Shown in pieces: positions 37,237 through 49,500 of a stretch of 64,000 nt of DNA. Positions within the stretch are counted from its first letter, which is position 1, and each line of letters starts with the position of its first letter. Made by a program: the position numbers and the translations under genes. The notes beneath the pieces were generated by a model. That model searched no databases and had not been told where the DNA came from. It was given only the letters and a program-made list of their open reading frames with translations. Origin of the DNA: Nosema muscidifuracis (taxonomy: Eukaryota > Microsporidia > Nosematidae); NCBI GenBank assembly GCA_028335825.1, contig JAIOKI010000025.1, positions 264,751-328,750 on the forward strand, read 5' to 3'.

Positions 37237-38859
37237 TTATTTCATTATCTCACTCAACTCATCTTTTAAAGGTAACTCTTGTAAGTTTTCCTTGATAAGA
37301 ATTTTTTTGTTGTCTTCTGATTTATAATAAATCATATTATTTCTGCTAATTGGTGTATATCTCTTAGTCAAATGAGCTAAAATATTAAAGATAGATGTGA
37401 GTTCATAATCAAGTATATATGTAACATCTTTCAAATCTTTCATAACATACTTGAAAATATTAAATGCTGAATTATCATCTTTAGGTATACCTAACTTATT
37501 TAGTATCTCATCATATAGTTCCTTCCAGTGATACTCCTCAGTCTTGTAGTCATTTGATAAATATACTTCATTAAGAACTTTTCCAAATAAAATCGTTAAA
37601 TAGTTAAAATGTCTGAATTTAGGAATGGGTCTTATTTTGAGTATTCTTTTTTTAATAATTTCGTCAAATAAATTATCGTAAGCTATTTCTAAAGCATCTT
37701 TTTTATCTTGATTTAAAATTCTTAAAGAATAGCTTAGGTTCATTATATCTTCAAATTCGTTGTTTGTTATTATCTTAAGACTCTTGAGTAAATGAAGGAA
37801 TATTATTGAATATGATGAGTAATATGATTTGATGATCTTGTTAATAATCAATAATTTCATATCATCAGTTAGTGAATAATACAATAGACTAGCTGAAAAT
37901 AAATCTTCATTTTTAAGGTTCAGTGAAGAGGAAAAAAACTCTTTCATATCTTCAAACATTTCTTTGGAAATATTTCTTTTATCTAATGATCCTGAAATAT
38001 AAAGTTTTCCATCAATGCTTAAATTGTCTTCATAAAAAATATAAGGGAAATTATTATCGAATAAAGACGAAGTGTTATTTTTTTCGTTTTCTTTAATTGA
38101 AGTGTTCTTGATAAAACCTTCTTGAATATTCATGGTATTATTGCAGAATATAGTGTAAGAAGAACATTTAAAGCTTTCAAATAGTCTTATTAATAAATCT
38201 TTGTCTGACAATTTTGTAAACTCGTAATCTATTAAAATTTCAGTAAAATATTTTCTGATATTGAATTCGTCAAAATTTATAATGAAATAATATAAACTAT
38301 CTTTTCGTTTAAAAATAAAATTTATAATAATATTATCACCATTATAAACAAAATCTGATGACTTCAATATTCTTCCAAAAAAGTAAAATAAAAGATCACA
38401 ATCTCTTAATATTCGTATTGTATGATTTTTATGATACTCTTTGATATTCTTTATAAAAGCTTCAACAATTTTTTCCTCAGTTCTTACAATAGGATATGCT
38501 GATAAATTATAAATTATTTCGTAGTCAATGACTCTATCTCTAAAATTCTCATCAAGGAATTCTGTAAATGAACATGTCTTATTTTCTCCATATGTTATCA
38601 TAATATTATTTTCAGAATCTAATACAAAATTGAATTTTACAGAATTAAGTATTGTTTGTTCACCTTCAGCTATAAATTTCTCTCTCCACCAACTTTTAGA
38701 AGGATGAAAATTTATATTGATCAAAAGAGGTTTTTTCTTCAGATCAATTTCTTCGAATTCCTTATTCTGATATTTCCTAATTATTGTATCTTGTATATCT
38801 TCATAAAAGTTTTTTAATGATATTGATGTCATTATGTTATAGATATAAAGAAGAATCAT
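37237..38859 (-). CDS. Secreted family A protein, member 1
   Basis: A 540-residue protein with a short hydrophobic N-terminus (MILLYIYNIM). ACCCC touches the ATG, which confirms this start. The rest is helical, Leu/Ile/Asn/Asp-rich and without enzyme motifs. It is related to the proteins at 44917-46542 and 61698-63353. Shared points are an early MITYGEN-type strand, a central INFDEFNIRKYFTEIL motif (about residues 205-220) that matches NIGSFDLTKYFRYF and NIEMNEFNYKKYLEY in the others, and a later LHLLKSLKIITNNEF block (about 365-385). All three are of similar length. No known family is recognised; they look like a lineage-specific exported family. Confidence 0.78.
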   Translation of the reverse strand: MILLYIYNIMTSISLKNFYEDIQDTIIRKYQNKEFEEIDLKKKPLLININFHPSKSWWREKFIAEGEQTILNSVKFNFVLDSENNIMITYGENKTCSFTEFLDENFRDRVIDYEIIYNLSAYPIVRTEEKIVEAFIKNIKEYHKNHTIRILRDCDLLFYFFGRILKSSDFVYNGDNIIINFIFKRKDSLYYFIINFDEFNIRKYFTEILIDYEFTKLSDKDLLIRLFESFKCSSYTIFCNNTMNIQEGFIKNTSIKENEKNNTSSLFDNNFPYIFYEDNLSIDGKLYISGSLDKRNISKEMFEDMKEFFSSSLNLKNEDLFSASLLYYSLTDDMKLLIINKIIKSYYSSYSIIFLHLLKSLKIITNNEFEDIMNLSYSLRILNQDKKDALEIAYDNLFDEIIKKRILKIRPIPKFRHFNYLTILFGKVLNEVYLSNDYKTEEYHWKELYDEILNKLGIPKDDNSAFNIFKYVMKDLKDVTYILDYELTSIFNILAHLTKRYTPISRNNMIYYKSEDNKKILIKENLQELPLKDELSEIMK

Positions 38860-38863
38860 GGGG
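38860..38863 (-). promoter_or_regulatory. CCCC motif of family A member 1
   Basis: ACCCC directly abuts the ATG at 38859, which fixes the start at the signal-bearing methionine rather than one nine codons inside. Confidence 0.65.
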
Positions 38864-40115
38864 TATCATATTTTCACAGCTTTTATAGTTTTTTTAATTA
38901 AATTTAAAAAGCTAGGTAATTAAAAATTAAATTTCTCTGATTAAGATATTATTGATAATTTTCACATTTGAATCAATTTTATTTCTAAAATATTTTTTAT
39001 TTTCTAAATATTCATCATATAATATAATAGCATCATTTTATTTTTGAAAAATAATTGTAGAATTTCATACCTAATAAAAAATATATTTAAGAATGTTTTA
39101 TCGAATTTTATATTTACATTTTTCATAATTTAATTTATCATTTAATTTGCAATAATTTATTTATTCTTTTTGAAAATAAATTAAATTAAAAATACTTAAA
39201 AACGAAAGGAGAATAAAAAGTTTTAAGGATTTATCCAGAATTAATTTTAATAAATATATATTATAAACTTCTTTAAAATAAGGAGCTACTCAAAAATATT
39301 ATTTTTTGTATGTTCAATAAATTTAATAATAATTCTAAATGAATGTTTTTTTATGATTAAATACTTTTTAATTTATATTTTAGTGATTTCACAAAACGAA
39401 ACACCTATGATGAATTTTAATACTCTATATATTATTGTTTTAAAAATACTAATATTTGAATATATTTCAATTGATATATCAATAAGATGCAGTGGGCATT
39501 ATAGAATAAAAATCTTTTCTTAGAAAGAAAGCCATTAAAAAGTAGATTATCTATCAAGTTAATGTATAGAATATTTAGTTTTGGTTATATGAGACAAAAT
39601 TATAAGCATTACAATTTATTTATTTACAAAGCTTAAGAATATCTTTTTGCAAGGTCATATTGTCCGAATGAATATCGAAATCAGATCAAAATTTATACTA
39701 TAAATAAAACTTATATATGCATATTTATAATCTTCACGGCAATCACTGAACTTTCCTTTACAATTATAGGGCAAGAATTATTACATTTGTTGAACGAAAT
39801 TCTAAAAAACTTCCAATGCGCATATAGAATTGAGACAAAAAAAGCCAGACATAGATACTTCTATGACAGGCTCTATGAAGTCTCAAGAGATGGAAAATAC
39901 ATTATATAAACGAGGAATAAAACTAAATCAATTTCCCTTTAAAACGTTCTTTTTCAACTAATTCAATAATAGTAAATTTAAATACAATGATAAAATATTA
40001 TTAAAATAAAGAGATCTATTTAGTTCTACGTAAAAGAATGTAAGATTTAATTTTATTATCAAAAGATCAATTAAGATGAGAAAGAAAATATATCAATGAA
40101 CCTTTTAAGTTTTAA
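38864..40115. other. Gene gap, mostly featureless
   Basis: No intact gene is visible. Stretches near 39600-39900 have coding-like texture (for example a plus-strand RHRYFYDRLYEVSRDGKYI piece near 39848) and may be remnants of a mobile element or gene. They cannot be assigned. Confidence 0.4.
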
Positions 40116-40817
40116 TTAAACATTTCCTTCAACCTTCTGTTTTTGACTTTTTTTACATTTTGAATATATATTCTGTATAAGCTTATAAGTAAAAAAACCA
40201 AAGGCAGAAAAAACGAATATTCCTAATAAGTACCCATAGAGATAAATAGAATCATACATATTTTCAGATTCACTAATTGGTAGAGGTAATGAGGATTCAT
40301 TATAATCAAGAATTTCATCAATTTTTAATATTGATCTGATATTTCTTAAAGATATATTATCTAATTTAAAATGTACTAATTTTAAATTAAATTCATCGAG
40401 GCCTATAGATTTTTCGATATAATCAATTTGATAAAAGAAGTTAGGATTTTTACAATCCTTTACTGAAGTTGGTTGAATTAGTTTTACAAAACACTTGGGA
40501 TCATTTTGACATTCTTGTTTTAGTTCATATACTGTACATTGTAATTGATCATAATATATTGGATCATCATTACATAAATTTTCGATTCCCTTCGTAATTC
40601 TATCTCCTAATGTTTGACTATGACGATATTGTTTATAATCGTACATTACACCATCAGAAATTCTTATATTATAGTTATTACAATATACATAGTTCTTTAA
40701 TAAGAATAGATTATTAGTTGTCAAATCATGACAAATATGATCAAATTGAAAATCTAAAAATGAATCAGCAACACAATTATGATTACATTTGCATATTTGT
40801 CTTGTAAATTGTATCAT
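40116..40817 (-). CDS. Cysteine-rich membrane family B protein, 5' end doubtful
   Basis: A 233-residue reading frame from the first ATG. It has an ectodomain with about ten cysteines (CKCNHNC, then CNDDP...QCTVYELKQECQNDPKC, then DCKN), one membrane helix (about residues 193-213) and a basic tail. It is clearly related to the protein at 57043-57837: CTVYELKQECQNDPKC against CSAYELRDECFNNLKC, and KDCKN against SDCKN. The similarity continues upstream of the ATG. The frame before it encodes SEIEHFLNNFPRC, matching SEKREISIIPKC in the paralogue, yet no in-frame ATG exists before a stop 22 codons upstream. The start may therefore be lost or non-ATG. There is no signal peptide in the visible frame. 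Confidence 0.65.
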   Translation of the reverse strand: MIQFTRQICKCNHNCVADSFLDFQFDHICHDLTTNNLFLLKNYVYCNNYNIRISDGVMYDYKQYRHSQTLGDRITKGIENLCNDDPIYYDQLQCTVYELKQECQNDPKCFVKLIQPTSVKDCKNPNFFYQIDYIEKSIGLDEFNLKLVHFKLDNISLRNIRSILKIDEILDYNESSLPLPISESENMYDSIYLYGYLLGIFVFSAFGFFTYKLIQNIYSKCKKSQKQKVEGNV

Positions 40818-41385
40818 ACATCTTGGAAAATTATTAAGAAAGTGTTCAATTTCAGAATTATTTATACATAAATTGGTTATTTAAGTATCCAATTTCATAT
40901 CATATTTAAGCACTTTGTAATTGTTTATAGTGATTTTCATTTATTTTAAATTTTATAAATAAATATCACTATTGATCTAATTAATGTAATCAAAGTTTAT
41001 TTATATTAAATATTTGATTATTAATTTATTTTAACTTTCTTACAGTACACTTAAAATATACAAATTATACTATTTCTTATATAGTGATAATAATCTACAA
41101 ATCTTAGCTGTATTTATAATTTAATTAAATGTAACGATTGATACAAAAAATGAGTTACTTAAATATGAAATGTAGCTCTTATTTGTTAAATAACTATACA
41201 TTATAGATAAAATATATATAATTTGATCATTATTTTTTTTATTAATAGATTTTCTTATGCTGTATTTTTATGATACACCAAACAATTATAAAATCGAATT
41301 ATAAATTTATTTTTTTAATTCATATTTGTTGATTGGTAAATGATAAATTTATTTGCTAATAAATATAGAACTACAAAATTATTAA
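40818..41385. other. Gene gap without recognisable features
   Basis: The first 70 bases continue the open frame of the neighbouring family B gene. The rest is AT-rich sequence in which I see nothing. Confidence 0.5.
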
Positions 41386-42720
41386 TTAAAGTATTTTATT
41401 ATCTTCTAATATCTTTATTACACATTGCATTGTCATGTTTGACATAAATTTAATTATTATATTGTTGTAGCAATAGTTATCAAATATTCTATTTAATACG
41501 TAATAATAATCCCGTGGTTGATTTTCATCTATCAAATTTAAGAATATTCCATGAATTTCGATATTTTCTCTTAATGAATCTTTTGATTTTGTTTTATAAT
41601 ATTTTAAAAATAACTCTGATTTTTTTTTCTTTTTATATTTTGAAAAATCTTTTAAATCTAAAATAAACTTAGGATTTAAACACATAATTAAATATAATAA
41701 TCTGTCCATCAAAAAAAATTCTAAATTTTTCTTTGTATAAACTTTACCTTTTCTATAATAAATAATTATATGAAATAAAAGTCTAACTAAACAGTTAATA
41801 TTTTTTTTCCTTGTAAGAATGTCAAAAAGACATTTGTAGAGTATAATTTTGTCTAAAGGATCTTCAATAATATTTATACTTTCTATTATACATGAAATTA
41901 TTGTCTCTTTAGATATTTTCTTGTCATTGATTTCTTGATAAACTTTTTCTGTTTTTTTATTCAATTTTGTGACATTTCTTTTAGTAAATAAATAAATAGA
42001 AAAATTAAGATTTCTTTTGTACTTATAATAAATTTGATATAATTCGTTTTTTTCATTAAAGTATGCATAATTTCTTATGTTTAATTTGCTAAAGTCGAAT
42101 TCCTTAATGAATTTCATATATTTAAATATTAGATCAATATTATCAAGATATTCATTAGAATTATAAAACCCATCAATTTGAAATATGTTGGGTATAAACA
42201 TATGATTCTTCATTATATCTAATAAGATGTCTTTATAAACTTCATAAGATTTATGCTTATTGTTTATTAAATTCAATAAATATTTATAGTGAGATTTTAC
42301 TTGTTTCATATCATTGTGAAACATAGATAAAGTCTTATTAAACAAGAAAAAATCATCTATTGGAAGAATTATTGTGTTATAATGATTAGCAAGATTAATT
42401 GTTCTACTCTCATAAGATTGATTTGATTCATTTTGCAAAGTAACAGAATTTTGATCTAATTTCAGATAAAGATTGTCAATAAACGTATTTAAAGATAAAT
42501 AATCTTCGTTTATTCTGCATCTTTCTAATATCTCATAACGTATAACTGAATTATTTTCATAATTATCTGAGGTATCAATCATAAAATCAGATTCATCTAG
42601 AGGTCCCAAATCAATAGGTATGTAATCTTTACTTGGAAGTATCTCTTTTGTCACATACATCTCATTAGAATTATTCTTTGTACCATTTATAATCAAAAAG
42701 TATAGAGTTTTCAAAAACAT
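41386..42720 (-). CDS. Secreted protein of unknown function
   Basis: A 444-residue protein with a hydrophobic N-terminus (MFLKTLYFLIIN) consistent with a signal peptide, then a Ser/Asn/Asp-rich start to the mature part and a helical, Lys/Ile/Leu-rich body. Clusters include RKGKVYTKKNLEFFLMDRL and DFSKYKKKKKSELFLKYY. It resembles family A in size, strand and composition, and lies between two of its members, but I could not find the shared family A blocks. No catalytic motif is visible. Confidence 0.7.
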   Translation of the reverse strand: MFLKTLYFLIINGTKNNSNEMYVTKEILPSKDYIPIDLGPLDESDFMIDTSDNYENNSVIRYEILERCRINEDYLSLNTFIDNLYLKLDQNSVTLQNESNQSYESRTINLANHYNTIILPIDDFFLFNKTLSMFHNDMKQVKSHYKYLLNLINNKHKSYEVYKDILLDIMKNHMFIPNIFQIDGFYNSNEYLDNIDLIFKYMKFIKEFDFSKLNIRNYAYFNEKNELYQIYYKYKRNLNFSIYLFTKRNVTKLNKKTEKVYQEINDKKISKETIISCIIESINIIEDPLDKIILYKCLFDILTRKKNINCLVRLLFHIIIYYRKGKVYTKKNLEFFLMDRLLYLIMCLNPKFILDLKDFSKYKKKKKSELFLKYYKTKSKDSLRENIEIHGIFLNLIDENQPRDYYYVLNRIFDNYCYNNIIIKFMSNMTMQCVIKILEDNKIL

Positions 42721-44916
42721 TATGGATATAAAATATTCAAATTTATATAATTTTTTAAATATTCACTTAATTGAAATATATTAATTTCTGTCAATAAACA
42801 AATTCTCATAACTATGAATTTATTACAATAAAAAATTATAACAATACTTTTATACACGTAATTTAACTTAGATAAATAGAATAAATTTATTCAATTTTCA
42901 AATATTGTAATGAGCAAACAATTATTTAAAAACTGATTAACTATTTTCAAATACAATAATAATAAATTAAAAAATTTATTATCTTTTTTAATCTATATAA
43001 GATTTAAGAGAATGTTTTTGATTAAATAATTTTAATTGATAACAATTTACAAAATAATATTTTTTATATAAATTAGGATGATATAATAACAAATTTACAA
43101 TCTGTATAGATGTAGATAAATTAGAAAACATAAACACAGAATATGATGTCAAAAATTAGAAAATGACTTAAGTGAATATAAAATTTCGTATGAGTTAAAA
43201 TAAATATAAAACAATATTTCTACGACTAGTAGCTTATTTTATGAATATAGAAGATGGTTAATTTTTTACAACTTGTAATAAATATTTATAATATTATTTA
43301 TGTAAATAAATACATTCATATTACATAAATCAGTAAAATTGTTAGAAATATTTATTTAATAAACAAATTATTTTTATTTTGATAATTTTTTCTATTCATC
43401 AACAATAAAACATATAAATAACTATTTAATAAATTTATGAATAATTTTGTAAATACTATCATTTTTAATCTAAGTTATGTTCTTTGATTTATTTATTATA
43501 AATAATATTTTCAATATAGATTTTTCTTAAGTTAATTCTAAAAATAATATTAAATCATTGATTTAAACATTTAATTTATATTATCTTCAATGAAAAAAAT
43601 TCTATTATTTGTATTATAAAATCTAAATTTCATAAAAACTAATTTTAGAATATGAAACACTATTGATAACAAAAATTCCAAGAGTTGCGAACTGAAGCGT
43701 ATTTAAAATAGATGATGACATAATCAAATTTCTTTAACAGATATGAAATGTATATGGAAACAGTAATGCAATCAATATTTTTAATATTAAAACGTCATTA
43801 TATTACAACATGGATGATTTTAAACCCTTATAAATAAGGATGAAACGAAAAAATATAATTACATTTTTAAACTCTTTTCTATTTTTAGCAAAAACTTGAC
43901 TAACAGATATAATGTGATTTTATAATTCAAGAACTGTAGAAGTAAAGAAAAGACATTAGAATGAACTGATATTAATCATTGAGAATCTCTGTACAAAAAT
44001 AAGATGAGAATTATATGTATGTAATGACGTGAGAAAGAGTTTTTACATATTTCTTGAACTATATAGAATTAAGATAGGTCTAGACGGATGTGTTCAATAC
44101 AGAGTGTTTAAAATGACTCTAGAAATATAAACATGGTCAGTTCAGAGACTCAATCTCTGAGGACCACAAATAGAGCAATTCAAATAATCGGATCCTATCA
44201 ATTTGGAATAGAAAACTCAAACATGAAGATACCCAAATCTTTTATTTAATGGTAGATTTATAATAAAATGATGAGACTATACTTTGTTTTAATAGATAGG
44301 TTAAATATGTTCTAATATATATCTAGATATTAATCTTTTATAGTACATATATGTTTATTTATATCGTCAATAATTAATACTAAACATCAAAACCTCTGAT
44401 TTTTTATATTTTTAAACAAAACTTAACATAAAATATCTTTATGTTTATATTTATACTGACAAAGTGATACCATATTTTCAAAAATAGCATATTAATATTT
44501 TAATATCTCATTCTTATTATGATGTTGAAATTCTAAGCTATCTACTACTTAATTGTTAATAAAATAGATAAAAGTTCATATAGAGAATTTTGATTATTAA
44601 TGTACTTGTTCAATATAAAATTTTATACTAAAAAATTACACTATCTAAACATTTATTTTATCTACTAAATTTACTCATTTGAAAGTGTTATATCATCAAC
44701 CAACATTGTGTATTATTTATAAGACATATAAAAGTTATTTAAAGGGTTAAAATTTATAATAAAAAAAAGATTACAATCATCTTATAATTATAGAGAGGTT
44801 AAAAAATAAAAGAGATTATACATTCACAAAATAAATTAAATTTAAGGCCATAAATTACTATAAAATTAGAATTTATATGTATAGAGTTTAAAATATAAAA
44901 TTAACGTTTTAATAAA
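42721..44916. other. 2.2-kb gene-free stretch
   Basis: No intact gene, RNA or clear repeat. Bases about 43660-44240 are less AT-rich than the surroundings and read like decayed coding sequence on the plus strand. No diagnostic motif was found. Confidence 0.45.
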
Positions 44917-46542
44917 TTAAAGATCGTTTATATTCAAGTTTGTTGCTTCGTAAAATGTTTGAAGATATTTTTTCTCAAAATTATCTTCTGAGTATTTCAA
45001 GATCAAATTTTCATCAACTATTGATTTATCACTTATCAATTGAGAAATAAATACAGGCATTATCAAAGAATGATCTAAAATGAAATTTTGACTTTCGTTA
45101 ATAGTTCTATAATAAACTTCCTCAGTAAAAATATTTAACTTTGTCATTATTGAGTAATCTTTGTTATCTGATAAATTCATTTTTTCATTTACAAACGCAA
45201 TTGATAAGATCTGATTGAACTCTTTGAAAAAATCTAATTCATCATTCAGATTATTTGCAATATCACATAATTCAGAAAAGAGCAGAGTATTATATAAAGT
45301 GAATCTAATACTCTCATAATGAGAATTTATATGATTAGTAATATTTTTAATATCAATATTATCACTATTTTGATAATACAAATAATCCTTAAACTGAGAT
45401 TTTGTAATTATAGCTAAACTATATAGAATGTTAATTAGAATTATTCCCTTGTATGAATCTTTATTGTTCAATATATTTTTTAAGACTGTTGTATATATTT
45501 CACTTCCTTTTAATATATTCATTAGTCTATTTATATCAAATAAAGTTTCCCAATTTATTTCAGTAACTATTAAGTAATAATTTTTTATCCCTTCGAATTG
45601 ATCTTTTGATATAGTTAGACATTCAAGATTTTTATCAACTGATATTTCTTCATCATATAAATAACATATTGAATTCCAAATTATATTTTTTTCATTTATT
45701 TTCAAATCTATTTTTCTTGTTAACCTAATATTTTCGGATTCCATATTTGTTCTTTTAAAAATAAAGTTGTCTGTAGCTTTATCAATTATTTTCAAAATCA
45801 AATCTATTTTTAACAATTCAAAGTTGAAATTTTTAACAAATTTCAAAAATATATCTGAACCTTCTTCTGAAATAATATTATTCTTGATATAAAAATATCG
45901 AAAATATTTAGTTAAATCAAAAGATCCTATATTAAATTTTAAAAAATACAACAGATTTTTTTCTCCGAATATAACGAGGTTAAATAATTCTTTATCATAA
46001 TTTTCAACAAAATAATCTATGTATTCTATTTTTTTCTCAAACGTACATGATGCAAATTTTAAATCATTTCTAATAATAGATTTATAATTCAGATATTCTC
46101 TTTTACTTTCATCATAGTTTTCGATCATGTGAGTATAAGATGATAGATTTTTCAAAAATTCATAAAGATACATCTCATTCTTATATAAATTATCATTTTC
46201 TACTATAAAAATATATTTTATTTCTCTATCTCCAAAAGAATACAACTGTTGAATTATTTTCGCTTTTAAGGATTCTTTAAGATTTAAATCCTCATCTAAA
46301 TGTTCATCCAACTTAATAACGACAGGGTTCGTTATTCCATGAAGCTTATCAAATCTTTTTATTACTATTTCTGAACGATTTAATTCAATTATATGAATTA
46401 TATAATTTTCGTCTAAATCTAAGCATGCATAATCTCCTGTATTCAATTTATCCTGAATCTTCTCTAATAGCTGATTTTGAATATTATAATGTAGTTCAAG
46501 TAATTCTGATAATACTAAAGTAAAAAGTAAAAATAATTTCAT
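44917..46542 (-). CDS. Secreted family A protein, member 2
   Basis: A 541-residue protein with a textbook signal peptide (MKLFLLFTLVLSELLELHYN). The body is helical and Asn/Asp/Leu-rich. Compared with the member at 61698-63353 it shares a strand pair near residue 75 (EIVIKRFDKLHGIT against RIVITRYDTLLYLT), then HLDEDLNLKESLKAKI against YLDEKFELKDELKKEI, then FLKNLSSYTH against LMKNLSDYSH. The NIGSFDLTKYFRYF motif (about 205-218) and the VLKNILNNKDSYKGIILINILYSL block (about 355-378) recur in all three. The function is unknown; it is probably exported. Confidence 0.82.
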   Translation of the reverse strand: MKLFLLFTLVLSELLELHYNIQNQLLEKIQDKLNTGDYACLDLDENYIIHIIELNRSEIVIKRFDKLHGITNPVVIKLDEHLDEDLNLKESLKAKIIQQLYSFGDREIKYIFIVENDNLYKNEMYLYEFLKNLSSYTHMIENYDESKREYLNYKSIIRNDLKFASCTFEKKIEYIDYFVENYDKELFNLVIFGEKNLLYFLKFNIGSFDLTKYFRYFYIKNNIISEEGSDIFLKFVKNFNFELLKIDLILKIIDKATDNFIFKRTNMESENIRLTRKIDLKINEKNIIWNSICYLYDEEISVDKNLECLTISKDQFEGIKNYYLIVTEINWETLFDINRLMNILKGSEIYTTVLKNILNNKDSYKGIILINILYSLAIITKSQFKDYLYYQNSDNIDIKNITNHINSHYESIRFTLYNTLLFSELCDIANNLNDELDFFKEFNQILSIAFVNEKMNLSDNKDYSIMTKLNIFTEEVYYRTINESQNFILDHSLIMPVFISQLISDKSIVDENLILKYSEDNFEKKYLQTFYEATNLNINDL

Positions 46543-49500
46543 AAGGATTAAAATTTTTTTGTTTAAATATTTTTAAAATTTAAATTAAAAAGTTTTCATA
46601 GAAATTTAATTTTAAAAATTTTCTACATAGAAAACATTGAAACAAATAATAGTATAAATAGATAATTAGATTAATATAAATTAATTAATTAATTAAAAAA
46701 AATTTCGTTTTTTGAGCAACGTTTATATATTTACAAAATATAAATTAAAAACACTTTCAACAATAATTTATTTTCTTTGGAAGTTATATTAATAAGTTAG
46801 TGACCATATAATCTTATTTAAAATATATAAAAGAACACGTTGTTTTTAATTTATTTAAAAATAAATTTGACATATTTTATGAAATTAAAAAAAAGTTTGT
46901 TTAATATTTTAAACATATTCTTATTATTTTAATAAAGTTCTAAACTTATTTACACAAATCTTTAATCTGAGACTTTATTTATAGTCAGTCTTTTAGTTAC
47001 ATTAAATTTGCAATATTATTAATTTGTTAAATTAGACTGAAAAAAGGAGACTTAGATAGCTAATATATAAATTTTTTTTCAAGTTATCTAAACAAAATAA
47101 TTAGAATATTTATGAATATTATCTTATTAAATTATAATTTTTAAAAAAGTTTTCTTATACTTTGGATAAATTAAGAGAAATAAATAATAAAGACATGGCG
47201 TAATAAAATTTATTTTTTTTTATTTAATAAAACTTATGCAATCGCTTCTAACTGTAACAATATGTTGAAGAATCTTTTTATCATTTTCTTGGTCTTATGA
47301 TTTGAGTGTGTCTAATACAATTTTATCAATCTTTTTCATTCTTCTGAGATCTTTCATCTATGTATAATTATTGTTTAATACAATGACGTTTTTAGTAGTT
47401 AAGTAGATTAGAGACTATTTACGAAAAGTATCTTTAAATGTGTCAAGTATTAAATTTAATATTGTATTATTTTCAACATATTTGTCTTGATCATATTAGT
47501 TATTATAAATTTATAACATATTTAATAGTAAGTAAAAATAATTGAGTTAACTTTAACGTCTGTCAGAGATATCTAGTGACACTTTAAACATTCAATAAGG
47601 AAGATAAAATTCTCTTTGAATATTTTCTTTATGTATGTCTAATATTAATTTTGAAAGTTATTAATAATAGACTGTATAGATACTTTCTAAGTTTTCAAAG
47701 AGCCTTTGCTAATTTTGTCTTTTTAAATATAAAAGAATGAACAAATCAATTTATAAAACCTTTCAATGTACTTTTTATCAAAATTCTTAGATATGTTATA
47801 ATTATATTAATAAAGATAATATTTGTTCTAGAATAGATACAATATCAATTTATATAAATTACAAAATTTTATTTTAAAACACGACTTATGTTTTATGTAT
47901 CAACCTCTTCTATCATTCCATTTATATCGTTGAGCTTATTTAATGTTTCTGTATGATCTGAAACAGTGCCGATAATATATTTTTACTTCATATATAAAAT
48001 AAATAATAATTGATGTAAAAGATAACACTTTTCTTTTTCCAAATAAAACACATAATAAAAGAAATTTCTTAGATTTTTCAACTATGAGATAAATATTTTT
48101 TGAAGTTTTGACCTTGAATTAATTAAAATATTAATTATCAAATTAAAAAAATTATTTGTCTCATTTATATGTAATAAATCACTAGAGACTATTATGATTA
48201 ATTAGTTCCTGATGAGTCATAACGATCTAATTTATTTTCTGACCAATAGTTACTATGACATAAATAAATACTAAGTCAATAAGTATTTCATTATTTTTAT
48301 TAATTGTATATCAACATGTTAAAACATATAAGAAAAATTATTTATGTATTCTTATAATGATTATTATATCTAAATGTTTTCTTCCTTATATGTTAAAATA
48401 TTTTAAAAAAATCAATAAATAAACATTGAATTAGAGATAAATAAAATTGATATTTATGTTTATCGCTTTTTTAATAATGTTAATTTTACACAACTATAAT
48501 CATAACTTTCATTAGAACAAGAGAATATTGAAATCCCATATAAATCAATATAAATATTGTTTCAATGAAAAATATATGCTAATTAATGAGAAAAAAGTTG
48601 ATATAAAAATTTTTATTTGTATGAATATAAATATGTTTTGTTGTGAGTATAAAAAATTTTAAATAAATCCCTAATTTTAGTAATCTCAATATAAATTAGA
48701 AAAATGATAACATACATAAATACATCTATATCAAGATAAAAAACTATATGAATTATGAAAATGTTATCTACAATCTCTCTTAAAGAAGATAAATCAATGC
48801 TTGTGAATTCAAATAATGAGATTGAACTAAATATCATAGACATTTAAAGTTATCTAAACAAAACATTTACTGGAAGATATTTACAAATTAAATAATACCC
48901 TATGAAATATTAAGTTATTCAATTATGAGGATGAAGGTAGATAGAGAAAGAGCAAAAGCATAAAGTGTCAATTTTTTTAATATTATTAGAAATTTGAAAA
49001 AAAAGAAAAGTTAATGATTTTAAAAAATTGAAAGACGTTAACTTTGTTATAATAGAAAAACAAAAATTAAGAAGAATAGCTCAGTAGCAGGTGTATAGTG
49101 GACAAAGAATATTACAACAGGTAATCTAATTATAAAGTAAGAAATAGTAATATTCTTTTGTTGGACATAAGAAGAAGATAAATACGAAACTTCTAGTCTT
49201 GTTCAACTTTCAGACATAAATATCATAGACATGAGAGTCTGTTAGTAATATACATGTGCCTTAGTTAATTTTATGATGGAATACAATGTTAGAATATAAA
49301 GGATTGATATATTAAACATAATAAAAGATATAATTAGTGTTTTAGAAAATCAAAAAGTGATGATAAAGTCATACAAAGAAAAAGGAATACTAGTTTACTC
49401 ATGAAGTTGTTACAAATATAACACATAAAATTCTTATATGTATGAGGAAGGGTGTAGTTATATCATAACATCAAGCTTATAGAGACATGAGACTTACTCT

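Noticed and set aside
48613-48843. 76-codon minus-strand ORF in the gene desert
   Set aside because: Its composition fits random AT-rich sequence; there is no start motif, no clear signal peptide and no relation to the families nearby.
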